A stretch of 64,000 bases of DNA from Ciborinia camelliae (lineage: Eukaryota > Ascomycota > Leotiomycetes > Helotiales > Sclerotiniaceae), in NCBI GenBank assembly GCA_025890175.1, contig JANPYM010000005.1, positions 2,897,041 to 2,961,040 of the forward strand, written 5' to 3'. Shown piece after piece: positions 1 to 12,188 of the stretch; the first letter of the stretch is position 1; each line of letters begins with the position of its first letter. The notes under the pieces were generated by a model. That model worked only from the letters and a program-made list of their open reading frames with translations. It did no database searches and had not been told where the DNA came from. The translations under genes were made by a program, and so were the position numbers.

Positions 1-1587
1 TACTGTACGAGAACCGGTACATGCAGCATGTTATTTCTTTTCTTGAGATAGAAAGGAAACGCAGTCGAAATGTCAACAACGATGCCAATACCAATCCCAA
101 TCCCAATTCTCCGTCTCCCTCTCCCCCCCTCGAACCGCTCCTCAAAATCTAGCATTACTATCTCATTCCTCTTTTCCCGCACCATCTATACGCCCCTCCC
201 TCTTTTAAAACACTATCCCTGGGACATCCTCTATTAGCTTTCACCTCCCCTTCCCCGCCTTCTTCCCTCCGCTCAACTACAGAACCCTTCGTCGACATTC
301 TTTTTTTTTACTATGCTTCGTACTCTTATACTTATTTACAGTACAGTATTAATTCGGATTCCTTGGTTTTCCTATTTGAACTCCCCGGTTCTCGAGGTCG
401 GCCCTCGGGGAAGTCCTTGTGGTTTGAGGGGAATTTATAGGTTAGGTTAGGTAGGTATAGGGGGATGGAGATGGGTTGTAGATAGATACCTCGATAGATA
501 TTGAATGTGTCTTTTCTTCAATTCCAACATTCAAGATCATATGAGATCAGATCAGATCAATTTAATTAAACGATCGGATTTCTCAAAATTATATAACCAT
601 AATGTACTTATTATTCTATTCATCATCGAATTGTACGCACCTGTATCGGAGGATGATACCACCTACCTATCTAGGTACCGATATCAAATTGTTGCCCCTA
701 CAACCAAACGAAATTGCGGGGAAAGGCCATGTCCCTGTTCCAGTTCCCGTCACCGCAACATAACGCTACACAACCTTTTAGTATTATTTGACAACTCATC
801 ATTCTTCATATAACACACGGTACATGACATTACCCCTTAGTGATCTAATAATACCTCACGCTATCTATTTACTTAGGTATCTATCTATCTATCCATGGAT
901 TTATCTACCTGTAAGGGCATCGCATAGATAGAGTAGAAATGTGAGAATAACCTTAATTCTTTAACCTTAATTGAGGTTTTTCTTAACCCAACTTCTATTC
1001 TAAGTTTACTTTTTACCTTTTCCTTTTTACTTTACGGTGACGGCCCGTTGCGATCCATGAACGGGTACTCTATTAGAGGAATTCGAAGGTTATTTACGTT
1101 CTATCTTGGCAATAATTGGAAAAATACGAGGCCTGGGATATCGGCATCTGTACGGTACTACCTAGGTAGGTAGTTGATTATGCATGATCTGATCGATCAT
1201 TAGCCATTTTCACCAGAACCATAGCCATTAATGATGATGACAATTGTATGTTGGTAGGTGAGTTTACGTAGTAGTAGTAGCTGGAGGTTACCTAGGTATT
1301 GATACCTAGGTAGGTACCTGTATGATTACTCGAGTACGAGGTCTATGACATATCTTATCTTGCCTCTTGGTTCATTTTCTCGTACAGATTACACCGTTCC
1401 CGTCATCATCATCGTCACCGTCACCATATCGTATAATACGGGTACAGTAAACCAAAACGAGTGAGACATTTGATCATGATCGGGTATACCGGCAATAAGA
1501 AAAATGCGGAGAAATAAGCATAAGGTTCGAAACGGGAGGTTTAATAATGCAGGATTGTTACAAGCAAGTACGAGAATCACCGTCCAG

Positions 1588-1638
1588 TGGAGAATTGGAT
1601 CAAGATATATTGACCATACATCTTGATCCAATTCTCCA
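1588..1638. repeat. Perfect 19-bp inverted repeat (hairpin)
   Basis: The arm TGGAGAATTGGATCAAGAT (1588-1606) is exactly reverse-complementary to 1620-1638, with a 13-nt spacer. Homology stops sharply at both arm ends. It lies in otherwise non-coding sequence about 600 bp upstream of the cerato-platanin gene. Function is unknown; it could be a small inverted duplication or a structured transcript. Confidence 0.9.
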
Positions 1639-2101
1639 TGGTGTTAAAGATAGATACGATGCCAAGATATTATATTCGTACCCGCATAACCTACCTAGGT
1701 TAACCACTCACCTTGGTTTTGGCTGGACACCGCTTAATTATTGTGTTGTTCCTCGTATTTTCTCCATCCACGTTCATACCCACATTCACCCCATCATATT
1801 CCATCACATCAAATCAATAAGCAATCACCTACCTAGGTACAGTATGAAGTGAATACTCAACTGTCAGTCCAGGTGTCATGAGATGATGGCAGTGCATTGA
1901 TCATCAGAACAGTCATCTGATTCTTACATCTCGATCTCGCATCTCTCTCGTAATTTGTATCTGGATACCTAGGTTGGTAATGCAGGTTTCTCCGCTATCA
2001 CGAGTTTTTGATGGGTTGATGCTATTTGATGGGTGTGAGGGGACGGTGGATGGGGTCGGAATTCGGGAGATCTCTTTTACCAATTGCTTCTCGAGGACTT
2101 C

Positions 2102-2109
2102 TATATAAG
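2102..2109 (+). promoter_or_regulatory. TATA box of cerato-platanin gene
   Basis: TATATAAG stands 140 bp before the start codon. It is followed by a pyrimidine-rich and then CA-rich leader (2160-2248), typical of strongly expressed genes of filamentous fungi. Confidence 0.6.
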
Positions 2110-2248
2110 TGATGAGGTTGCGCTGAGAAAAGGAAGGAACTTTATTATCTACATCTGTATCTTCATCTATCTATCTACAACAACTTCATACCTCACACAC
2201 CAAACCAAACTAAACCAACTACCACCACCACCAAACAAACCCCTCAAA

Positions 2249-2662
2249 ATGCAATTCCCAACTCTCCTCACCCTCCTCACCATGGCCAGCAGCGCCCTCT
2301 CCATCAGCGTATCCTACGACACCGGCTACGACGACTCAACTCGATCTCTCGCCTCCGTATCCTGTTCGGACGGAAGCCACGGGCTCCTCACCGCCGGCTA
2401 CACAACCCAAGGCTCCTTGAAGAATTTCCCCAACATTGGCGGCGCTTCCACAATCGCCGGTTGGAACGATGCTAATTGTGGAACTTGTTATTCTCTCACC
2501 TATAATGGGAATTCCATCTATCTTTTGGCCATTGATCACGCGGCTGTAGGCTTTAATATTGCGGAGGCGGCGATGAATACTTTGACCGGGGGTCAGGCCG
2601 TTGCGTTGGGGAGAATCGATGCGGGGTATGCGTTGGTTGATAAGAGCTTTTGTGGGTTGTAG
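2249..2662 (+). CDS. Secreted cerato-platanin family protein
   Basis: This intronless gene encodes 137 aa. Cerato-platanins are secreted, expansin-like double-psi beta-barrel proteins of filamentous fungi. They bind chitin oligomers and often act as elicitors or virulence factors in plants. Seen here: an N-terminal signal peptide ([10 protein letters not shown]...SSALS, about 18 residues), the family start VSYDTGYDD, the motif NCGTCYSL and the four conserved cysteines (VSC, NCGTC twice, SFCGL at the C-terminus). The length matches the family (about 135-140 aa). An in-frame upstream start at 2084 would add 55 residues translated from the TATA box and CA-rich leader, so I chose the ATG at 2249, which sits in the context CAAAATG and directly begins the signal peptide. 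No neighbours are functionally linked. The family call is secure; the role in this species is inferred. Confidence 0.96.
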   Translation: MQFPTLLTLLTMASSALSISVSYDTGYDDSTRSLASVSCSDGSHGLLTAGYTTQGSLKNFPNIGGASTIAGWNDANCGTCYSLTYNGNSIYLLAIDHAAVGFNIAEAAMNTLTGGQAVALGRIDAGYALVDKSFCGL

Positions 2663-3997
2663 GGAGGGATCTAGGGGAGATGATATGGGGGACTGGAGGG
2701 GAGTTGAGAGAGAGGGATGGGCATAGCGGGGAATTTGCTTGGGATGGATATTGATGGAAAGAAAGATGGATATGTGAGAGGGATATCATCATATTGTCGA
2801 CTTGGATGGAGTGAGGTGAGATGAGATAGTAATGGGGTTTATGACAAGTAACGATCGAACGAACGAGCATGTAATAATGATACAATATAATACAGCAATC
2901 TTGCCTTGCAATTACCTGGGTATACCTTACCCTTCTTCAATCTTGTATGACTTTTCTTCAATTCAACGCATTCTTCAATTCATCCGGTATAAAAGAAAAA
3001 TCTACCTAGTATTTCCCATCACAGTAACATATGCGACACTTCAATATATCTAATATAGATTGGAGGTATAATTGTACATACATCCCTATCCCCATCTTCA
3101 CCGAACACCACTACCACACACAAAATTATTTTCCATCTCCACATGCTGGTAACACAACGCAACACAAGATTTCATTAGGTACCTAGTAAAAATAACAATC
3201 CTTATCATAGTACCTACTAGGTACCTAGGTAGGTATCATCTGTATGCTGTACCGGTATGTAATGATGATCTCGGTATTGGAATGTAATGTAATTGATGGG
3301 GTATATACATTCATAGCATGCATACATACATACATACATACGTGTGGAAGGAAGGAGGGAAGAAAGAGAAGGAAAAATATCTATCAGCCTCCTATTACTA
3401 TATTTTGGTTGAGTTGAGTTGAATCGAATTGAGTTCAATTGAGGCGAGATGGATCATTTATATGAGTAGGAACGAAAGGAAGGAAGAAAGTTGCATTTCC
3501 TTATTTTCTTTGTATCATGAGAAGTACCTAGGTAGGTGGGTAGGTAGTTGGGTAGAGTGAGAGGGAGGGAGAAAATGTTAGTTAGGGTTATTGAGTTTGG
3601 AAGAAAGAAAAAGAAAAAGAAACAGAAAAGATCAAAAAAAAATTATATCCAGGAGGATTGATATCGTTCATGAGATCTTCATATTTCATAAACCAGCTGA
3701 TCTAATCTAATCGGATCTGAATACTGGACATCTCACATCTTAAAATAACGTTAATGATGAATGTACCGTGCCTAATCTATATATCATACAATATGATACG
3801 ATATCAATTTACTCTTGGGAGAAAGTCATCACTTGAGTTACTAGGTAATGTAAGATACAGTATTGTAGAACAATAATACTACATAGATTCATACATAACA
3901 AACCACCCACCGAAATCTACCCATCCACCCATCCACCCATCCACCCATCCAACCAAAATCAATCAATCAATCGCACCCAGGATCATCATCATCATCA
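2663..3997. other. Intergenic, simple repeats
   Basis: No gene seen. The first 150 bp are G-rich on the plus strand, probably the 3' UTR. The rest holds (CATA)n near 3319, (CCAT)n near 3920, (ATCA)n near 3960 and 3986, and further TACCTAGGTA copies near 3213-3230 and 3525. Confidence 0.6.
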
Positions 3998-6476
3998 TCA
4001 AGGAACTTCTCCTTCTCCTTCTCTTTCTCGAGCTCTTCTCTCCCCTCTCTTGCCCCTTCCATCTTCCCTCCTCTTTCTCTCCCTTGCTTCCATTCCAAAG
4101 ATTAAACTCTGAGGCACATCAGCACACCACAGAGGCTCATCAACTTTCTTCTTGCCTTGCTCCAGCCCCCAGCCTGCCGCCTTCCTGATCAATTTTGATT
4201 CTTCCAGGATGCATGCATACCATGATGATGATTCGCCGGTTCATCTCTGGAATTCCCGGATTAGTTCCTTCTTGGAACTCTCCCCGCTCTCTTTCTCTTC
4301 TTTCGGCCCTCTTGGCCCTTTCAATCTTCCTAAGATTAAACTCTGGGGTACGCCACAGGGGGCTCGTCATCCTTCCACACCCATCTCGAAGTTATCATCA
4401 TTGTCATCGATCTCCGCCGTGTGCGTTTTTGGGGAACGCTACCCGACCTTGCACCAATCTTCAAATCCTCAGTTGAAAACCCCCCTGCCAAGATGATGAT
4501 GCTTCGGTCTATTTCTGGGTGATGAGGGTTTTTTCCTTGTTGTCCGTCTCATCGCCTCTCCGGGCTTCGTCCCCGTTTTCTTTTTCTTTTTGTTCGAACC
4601 TATTTGAACTCTGGCAGCGTGCCAGGATGGCGACGCGCCAGCTCCATACGATAGTAAACGCTCCGCGCTTGTCAGGTTCTTATCTTTCCTGACTGTTTCC
4701 TGATCGACGGACTCGTGTCTGATGGCCCTAATCTGAGCAATCTTCAAAATCGAGGGCCAGCCACGAGGAGATACTCAGGACCATTTCTTCTGAATATTTT
4801 CTCGGTACTAATTTGGACAGAGGAGCACTCTCTATGGTACAGCTAAGAAGAAAGCACAAAATAAGCAGGTTAGAAGACCGTAGTGGTGAAATGCTTGCAA
4901 TGGTCGACAAATTAGGTCCAGAAATGAAACGATCGCAAAGTCGGATCGAAAATCAGAAAGTGGAATGTATCTGTTGCTATGTTGATGGACCGGCCTTGAG
5001 AACTAATAAGTGCTTGTCGAGTGACTTACTTCAATGCTGTCCAAGGCGTGAGCTTTTGGGGGTACTGGTTTAGGGTGAGGTGGTTGGAATGCGAGGTGGA
5101 TTTCTGAAAACCCGTGAGCAAGAGATCAATGATAAGATGTGGATTATGAAACAGCAGGTCCAGAATTCAGGAAGTTCCAAGTTGGAAAACATCTCAAGTT
5201 CTAGGTACGTCACCACAAAAGCTGTTGTTCCATATCTTCATATCTTTCAAGGGACACATATGAAATGCAAAGAAGCCCATGGTGGATCTCATTGCTGGAT
5301 GGTTCGTATTCGTTCCTTGCTGTAACTTGTTGTCCATGACATCTTCCCGCTCGTCTTCCTTTGTGGTTGCTTTTTGCCTATTGGGAGGTCTCGAATTCTT
5401 CTCATCGGGCTCGGACCCATAAGAAATTGCCGCTTCAGCCAAAGAAGAGTCATTGTCACTTTCTAGAGAAGCATGATCTGCGCTCATGCTGCACCACCGT
5501 GCTATTACTAGCAGGCTCAAGAAGGGATATATCAAGGACTTCTGGTTGTAGCAGCCCGAAGGCCGCCGATGTCTAAGAGCATATTGCTCTCGACCGAAGC
5601 GGAAGAGTTCATCTATTCTTGTGCTTGTTCTTGATTTATGAAGCGCCACTTTCCCCCGCTTGGAAACGAGTCATTTCTGGTCATTTCTTGGTCTTTCTGA
5701 GCTGCCGAACCCCTCCATTTTCAATGCCCGTGACGAAACTCGTGGAGTTTTCTAGGACCCGCTCCGGAGAGCAGGTCCTAGAACTGCGCATAAGGTAGTT
5801 CGGAGTTCCCTTCCATTCACTTATGTCTCAGTTCGAGAAGATGATATCCCAACTGTGAATCTTTGGAATTCTTCCAGGATCGTTGACGGAGACTAGGTCT
5901 TTTCGCGATGTGGAACCGAGAGGAGCTGGCTTCCCGCAGGAGAACCCGCAGCGGAACTAGGCATGCTCATAGATGCGTATGCGTCATGGCCACTTCACAG
6001 ACCGTGGAATATCTTACCAAATTCACTCTTGATGGCAGTCCCAATTGAGATACTGTGTTTGTGAAATATCATGGAAGTAGGCGCGAAGCAAACGTTGCGT
6101 TTAATTGATCGAAATCGGTGAACCAATGAAGCTTCGTGAAGAATATTCGATGCGGCTTTCAGGACCTCGTAAGGAAGAAGAGCTTCAAAGAGGGCAGAAT
6201 GGCACAGCGCCGTCTTCTGCAACCTCAATGAGGCCCTCTTCCGTAACGCGAGCCTATTCGACGGGGCGACTTCGTAACGTCTGCGGGTCTGGTCAATAAC
6301 AGTGTTCTTTTCCTCCTCCGTCCCGGGTCGATAAGCCTTGAAAGACTTGCAATACTCAAGAGCCGCTGCGATACTACCGCCCGGAGCCATGCAGCCTCTG
6401 AGAAGCTGATAAACTCAGCGTAGGCGTCAAGTGTCTGTGTCTCAAACACGGGACACAAGTTTCCGAGATCAATGCC

Positions 6477-7043
6477 TCAACAAGACATATCCAGAAAGGC
6501 AAGCTCTCTCTGCAGACTTTTCTGCCAAGGATCTCTTTCTCTTGTCGGCTGTGGCATCGCTGATGAAGCGGCATACCTCCGTGAACAGTGGGAAGGCGTG
6601 ACAGCTGGATTAGCAGCTACACTCTTTTTCTTCAGTCGAGCTGTGCGAACTCTCTCTCCCACTGACACCATATATATCTTCAGAATCCTCGCCAATGTTT
6701 CTTGGCGATTCGACTCGAGCAGCCGTGAATTTGCCAATGCTTCGGTGTCAAACTTCTCCTGAGCTGGGCGCCGTAAATTCCACAATCATGGAGTCCAAAC
6801 CCATGAGATGATGGTGGAAGCCCGGACTCTCGGCGCTTCTGTGTTTCAGTTAGTCACTCTGTTGTATGGGGATAAACAAGTTTCATACATACCTGCCAAT
6901 CGGTGATCGAGCGAGCACCAGAGAAAGTCTCTTCTTCTTCTCGACTCTCCAAAGCGTCGCAAAAGGACCTCCTCTGCATTTTCACTGGACAAGCCGAGCT
7001 TCTCCGCAAGCTTGCCGTAATTGAGAGAGGGGAGGGAACCCAT
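6477..7043 (-). pseudogene. Possible decayed gene fragment, unknown
   Basis: On the minus strand an ATG at 7043 opens a frame beginning MGSLPSLNYGKLAEKLGLSS. It runs into a GTATGT donor-like site at about 6893, after the residues DHRLAG. An acceptor-like CACAG at about 6842 follows, then a frame containing FHHHLMGLDSMIVEF and, after a frame change, EKFDTEALANSRLLESNRQE. The codon flow looks protein-coding, but stops and frame changes interrupt it. The N-terminus recalls fungal proteins with a repeated L-x-x-x-L-G helix-turn-helix-like start, but I do not recognise the family. It may be a gene remnant, or a real gene with introns I cannot place. Confidence 0.25.
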
Positions 7044-7133
7044 TGCCGTCAGTTGACAACTGGCTGTGATAGCTCGCAGATTTTGTAAGAGTTATAATGG
7101 TGGGGTATTAGCCAGTTGTCAACCGACGGCAAT
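7042..7133. repeat. 24-bp inverted repeat, 23/24 matched
   Basis: ATTGCCGTCAGTTGACAACT... at 7042-7065 is reverse-complementary to 7110-7133 with a single mismatch, separated by 44 bp. It sits at the start codon end of the possible gene remnant on the minus strand. It may be a miniature foldback element or an inverted duplication. Confidence 0.85.
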
Positions 7134-9410
7134 GAAGCTTTTCATTTTCTCTTGCGTCAAACCAGATGTCATCATGGTAGGCCTCAAACCAGATGTCATC
7201 AAAGTCATCAAGGTGATCGGTGTTTGGATTCGGAAAAAAAGTGTGCACAGCACAAACAAGACCTGATTCTTCGTTAGTCGGCAGCAGCACAAAATAGAAT
7301 CAGGAATATCTTCACCTCAATGTAAACAACTAAATCTCAGGCACAATGTTGGGAAATGGAAAACCCGTCATGGTGAAGGAAGAAAATGTACGCCGAAGCG
7401 ACTGGAGGTAATGGTCTTTCATTCATTGGTACTATATTGATCTTAACGAATCCCATACCTTCTGTCTTTCTTTCTTTCTTCCTTCCCCAAGCTCCCAATC
7501 GCTGGTCTTCCTGTACCACCCTACAACTTCATTTCTCGCACCATCAATCATCACCTCAGAAACACATGTCCTCCCTCCCCGACAATACCTAATGTATTTT
7601 CAATGGAAAGGTCATAGACCCCGAAAGCCGGCAGGGAGCTGCGACCTATTGCCGTTCTTGTTCCTTTGTTGTTGCTGTTGCTGTTGCTGTTGTTGTTGCC
7701 GGAGGTTGAATGGGCGGAAAGACGGAAAGACGAATATTCATTCGTTGCCGAACTGGGGTGTGGCCAAATGTCCCCGGCAGCGACCAATCTCCCACATGGA
7801 GAAGTGTATTGGGTGGACTGACAACTTCAAACCATCTTGAAAACACCGTGGTCAGAGAGTCTCGAGGAATAGTTGGTTATCCCTGACTTGCAAGATGGAA
7901 ATCTTGCCTGGAACAGGGAAACCAGGACGTACTCATTTACCTCTGGGCCAATATCGCCCGCGTGCAGGACCGGAACCCGGCCTGGAAAGTCAAGTGTCTT
8001 ACTCCTAAGATTTCCGGCGTCACATGGCAAGTTACTTGTCCTTTTCTTCTCGCGCTCTTCTGAGCTTCGAAGCTCGAGTGTATATCATTCTTTCGCCAAG
8101 ACATGTAATGTAGAGGTAATAAAGGTCGCCGAAAAGTGCATCCAGTTATAAGACGCTTCGAACAGTCGTGAGTCGTAGTCGGGAGCAGAAAATGGCAGGA
8201 GGCATCGAGGCCAGTTACCTCTGCCTAGTAAGAGACTGGATCTTTTCCATTCCAATCTATTTCTAAAAATCCCCAAATGACCTCCAGCCAAGGGAGGTGC
8301 CTTCGGCAACTGGAGTGACAATATTAGTATTGAGCATCGACCGTTAAAATTAGATGAAACTTACGTCTCTTCACGTGGAATCCCATCTTGCGGGGAATTG
8401 ATTGGCCGTGGTGACCAGACAAGATCTCCTTTATACTTGGGGAGACCTAAGTAGGGCGCAGTGCCCTTGCAAGTGGCAAACACCCAGAACCCTAAGCATG
8501 TCGAGGTTTTGCATTGTAAGACCTACCAACAGCTTGGTTGCAATACCTATACACTGGTGTTTGGTGGTGGTTGTCGACAGATCTTGAAGTCGTTGCTAGT
8601 AAGAATATAGATGCACCTTGTAATGAATTAGCACGTGAAACTGACAGAAGGATAGAGAGCGGAAGGCAGTAGCGTAACTGTGAAGTCAAGCACATGTGTA
8701 GGAAATTAAAAATTAACGATCTACTTACAGATAGAATCTCTCTTACTCAGTGGTATGAGGTAGGAGAACCGGGCTCGATATCTAGATTTGATGGATTCCA
8801 AGAGCAAGTATGTCCAACATTTGATTTTTGGAGGTTCACAGATCAGATCTTTGCTTTGTTTATATCAATCTGTTGAGTTTTGGCCACAGTAAACATTGGA
8901 GGAAGAAAAAAAGTAGAAAGAAGTTTCAGATTACACCAAAGGTTGGAATTTGAGGCTTTTCGGTCAAGATCGGGAACAATTGTAAATAATCAAAGACACT
9001 AATTTAATCTGAAACAAGGTAGAAGTCCTCTCAAGGCTTTACCTGGGTCACTTGGAATTAAATCTTCAAAATTAATCTTTCCGGGCAGTTGTGCGTCCAT
9101 GTCCACTGTCATTGGATCATCGAAGCGAGGGCTTAGTTCTTTGTTGAACCTATAATTACTTGTTGCTTGCTTCACTCCCATTTCCAGCAGTATACTACTT
9201 ATTGTCCTCATCAGATTTAGTGAACAAGAACACTAGATTATAGCATTGGCCATATACAAAAGACATGTTCATTATCATTTATATTAATGAGCTTTAGCAT
9301 TATGGTCACTTCTCAACAATGGATAAAATTTTAGATCAGATTGTGTATCATATTTCACAGCTATAAATACATGGATTGAAGTTCTCTTCCTCCATCTCTT
9401 GATAGCTGCT

Positions 9411-9478
9411 GACTATGAGCTACACCTGATGTGCATGGAATCAAAAGCTGCATCGAATATTGGGTGTAGCTCATAGTC
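9411..9478. repeat. Perfect 16-bp inverted repeat
   Basis: GACTATGAGCTACACC (9411-9426) is exactly reverse-complementary to 9463-9478 with a 36-nt loop. It lies in AT-moderate non-coding sequence about 440 bp left of the retrotransposon block. Confidence 0.9.
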
Positions 9479-9923
9479 ACCAACATCATGAAGAGATTCT
9501 CTCTTCTTATCCTCCTTTTGCCCCGAAGACAGACTTATCTCATTGAGCTATACCGGTTTTTTGACAATGAGGAGGCTGTGAGGCAAGTCTTTTATGGTTT
9601 GCTGAAGAGTTCGAGGAGGATTTCCTATGGGAATATTAGCCAGATTTTGTGAGAAGAGGAATAAATTTGAATGGCAGATGTAGATGATGAGAGAGAAGAG
9701 GGTTTAAGTTGATTTGGAGTGGTGGGAAGAGGTTTGGAGAAAGAGTGACTGTCTAGACTCACATCTTGGTAGTTGACAGGAGTATCTCCTTGGGAATATC
9801 TTGGGGTCTAGGGTGTTGGGAGGATGGGTGTGTTTTCTTTATCCAGGAATACTGATAATGTTAGCTTGAGAACAACTTACAGTGTTGGGAAATATTTGCC
9901 TGTTTGCCTGCTTACTGTAAGGG

Positions 9924-10041
9924 TATTAAACATAGTATTATTATGTAAGGAGCTAAGTTCTATAGAATAGAAGATTCCATAAAACCTAGCTTGATAACTA
10001 AACTAATGTATATAAAACTAATTTATATTTATATATCAATA
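9924..10041 (-). repeat. Left LTR of outer copia (3' LTR)
   Basis: It is 118 bp long and aligns without gaps to 22580-22697. I count 18 differences by hand, and all are transitions (C/T or G/A). It is preceded by TSD AAGGG. Confidence 0.92.
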
Positions 10042-10380
10042 TACCCCTAATTCTATATATTATTTGTTAACTTTTTAAATCTAAATAACTTTATAAAATA
10101 TTTATATATAATATTTTTTAAATTTTTAATAAAATTATTTATTATTATATTTTTTGTTAATACAAATTCTACCTTAATCATTTTTTTCTTAATCTATTCC
10201 TATATATAATATTATTATATTTTTATATATTTAATATATTAATAAAATTCTGGATTTTTCATTAAAACAATTAATTCTTAATTATCCTTATAAATTTTGA
10301 TTATTAATATATTCGAAATAATATAATTTAATTTTCTTAACATTTTTTTAAATTAAAAAACCTTATATATTATATATATT

Positions 10381-10588
10381 TGTTGGATAAATCACGTGCC
10401 TACGGCACGCTTGCGCATGCGCCGCGCACGGCCGCGGCGTGCCGCTTGCGGCACCCCCGCGCTACGGCGCTAGCATGCGCTAGCGGGCATATATAGTTGA
10501 TCTGTAGTATAGTTTTTTAGAGCTTCGAGCCAAATACACTGCATACTATAGTACATTTGTTTCTCCATCGCCCATGGTGATTCCAACA
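10381..10588 (+). mobile_element. GC-rich solo LTR inside outer copia
   Basis: This 208-bp element runs TGTTGGATAAATC...GATTCCAACA and is flanked by a perfect TSD ATATT (10376-10380 and 10589-10593). Its first 110 bp are strongly GC-rich with CpG-rich words such as GCCGCGGCGTGCCGC, against an almost pure A/T background. It therefore arrived after the surrounding element was mutated, or escaped mutation because it is short. Inverted and diverged relatives lie at 26240-26428 and 60374-60524. Orientation is arbitrary because no coding part remains. Confidence 0.9.
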
Positions 10589-10639
10589 ATATTAATTTAT
10601 AATATTTGGATTTAATTAATAAAAATATTATTATTGTTT

Positions 10640-11300
10640 ATTTAATAAATCTTTATAATATTAATCTTTTTTTTAAAAAAAAACAATATCCCAAAGTAAA
10701 TCAACATTTTTCCAAATCCCCTATATAATCGTTATTAACAAATCTATATAAATCAGCATTTCCTTTCAGCCTAAATATAATATAATACAAAATTAATTCT
10801 TTAAAATATCTAAAAATATATTTCACCGTTTTCAAATATTCAAATAAAAAATTAATAAAAAATCGAAATAATATAATTAATATATATATAATATTTAATC
10901 TAATTTAAATAATAATATATATTTCTAATTTTATTTATTATTAATACAATTTAATATTTATTTTAAATATTTTTTTAATATAAAGAATTATATAATTTTT
11001 AAAGTTTTAATTAATAAAAAAATTAATTAATTTGTAATTTTTTATTTTAAATCTTTTAATAATTTTTTTAATATATATATTTTAACAAAATTTGATTATT
11101 TATAATTTATAATCACAAACTATTTTAATACCCAGAAAGTATAATATAAATCCTAAATCTTCCATTTGAAAAATATTATAAAAACCTTCTTTAATTATTT
11201 TTAAATCAAATTTTATAAATTCTATAATTAAAAAGTTATTAATATAAATTAAAATAATTATATTTATAAAAGATTTTCAATAAACATTATTATTAATTAT
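10640..11300 (-). pseudogene. Copia RT / RNase H remnant of outer element
   Basis: Read on the minus strand, 11235-11246 gives YINN inside a hydrophobic run, the mutated form of the copia reverse transcriptase YVDD box. Positions 11110-11173 give QMEDLGFILYFLGIKIV, which matches the copia pattern F-K-M-K-D-L-G-x-L-x-Y-F-L-G-I. Further left, 10681-10740 gives DYIGDLEKC then TLGY, the decayed RNase H motif D-Y-A-G-D-L then S-T-S-G-Y. The order RT then RNase H towards the left LTR fixes both superfamily and orientation. The reading frame is broken by stops explained by C-to-T and G-to-A changes. Confidence 0.85.
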
Positions 11301-11810
11301 AATAAATAAATATTTTAATTTTATCAATTTAGCGAATAATTTTTTTTATCAAAATTAAAAAGTTTGTTTGAAATTATATAATGCTTTAAAAAACAATAAA
11401 CTATATCTTTATTAATTAATTTTTTAATATAAATTTTTATAAAAAAAAATAAAGTTTTTATATAAATAATATTTTTATTTAATATAATATTATTAAAAAA
11501 TATTATAATAACGTTTATTTACTTAATTTTTTAATTAAATTATATAGCTAAAATAAACATTATTTTTTATATAATATTCTTATATATTCCTATATAAATT
11601 TTATCGAAATTTTTTTTTTTTTGTTAAATATAATTTTTAATTACTTATTTGATTTTATATTTGTTGTATTTTAATTAAATATATAATACCTATCTCTTAA
11701 TTAATTATATAATTAATTATATAATTTATTTATTTAATTAAATATATTAATTAATTAATTAAATAATTAATAAATTATATATTTATTTAATTATACAGGG
11801 TATAATTAAA

Positions 11811-12188
11811 TGTACGGTACGGTAGTACGAACTACGCGAACACGTGCCTAGTACGATCATTCGAATCGTACAGGGTTCTTTCAGAATTCGAAACGCCGCA
11901 TTAGGAAAGGTTGATTCTTTGTTCGATTTTCCATTGGAAAAAGCAATATAGTGGGGCATTTCATTTTCGATACTATGATTTTCAATCAATATAATCAATA
12001 TAATCAATATAATCAATATAATCAATAGAATCAAAATACTATTCTACTGTATATATATATAATATAATACGTTTATCTCTTATTTAATTAATTAATCGTG
12101 ATCTAGAACCTAGCCTACGTTCCCTGCGCCACGCATATACCCCTGCATATGCGTAGCATGTGACCTGTACGACTTGCAACTTGCAACA
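11811..12188 (-). mobile_element. Probable LTR-like island in outer copia
   Basis: A 378-bp island of normal base composition interrupts the mutated copia body. On the minus strand it runs from TGTTGCAAGTTGC to ...CGTACA, with TG...CA-like ends. It contains five copies of the 9-mer AATCAATAT (about 11984-12028). I find no clean target-site duplication (TTAAA versus ATATT), so the exact ends and class are uncertain. Confidence 0.45.

Larger units (their letters stand above)
1..2248. other. Gene-free stretch before cerato-platanin
   Basis: I see no convincing coding region here. The open frames are short, non-overlapping with any family I know, and rich in simple sequence. The stretch holds several copies of the short palindrome TACCTAGGTA (for example near 1148, 1291, 1305, 1692, 1831 and 1968), a perfect 19-bp hairpin at 1588-1638, and the promoter of the gene at 2249. 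Confidence 0.6.
3998..9300. other. Unresolved stretch with possible gene debris
   Basis: Base composition is near balanced and unlike the AT block to the right, yet no open frame exceeds about 150 codons and no known domain is recognisable. A stretch at about 4015-4145 resembles one at about 4270-4370 (shared core GATTAAACTCTG), which suggests an old imperfect tandem duplication. On the minus strand, short frames between 5.2 and 7.0 kb read like coding sequence broken by stops and frame changes. A minus-strand frame at 8999-9211 (70 codons) also looks protein-like but matches nothing I know. A (GTTGCT)n/(GTT)n tract lies at about 7668-7700. I cannot assign a function. Confidence 0.4.
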
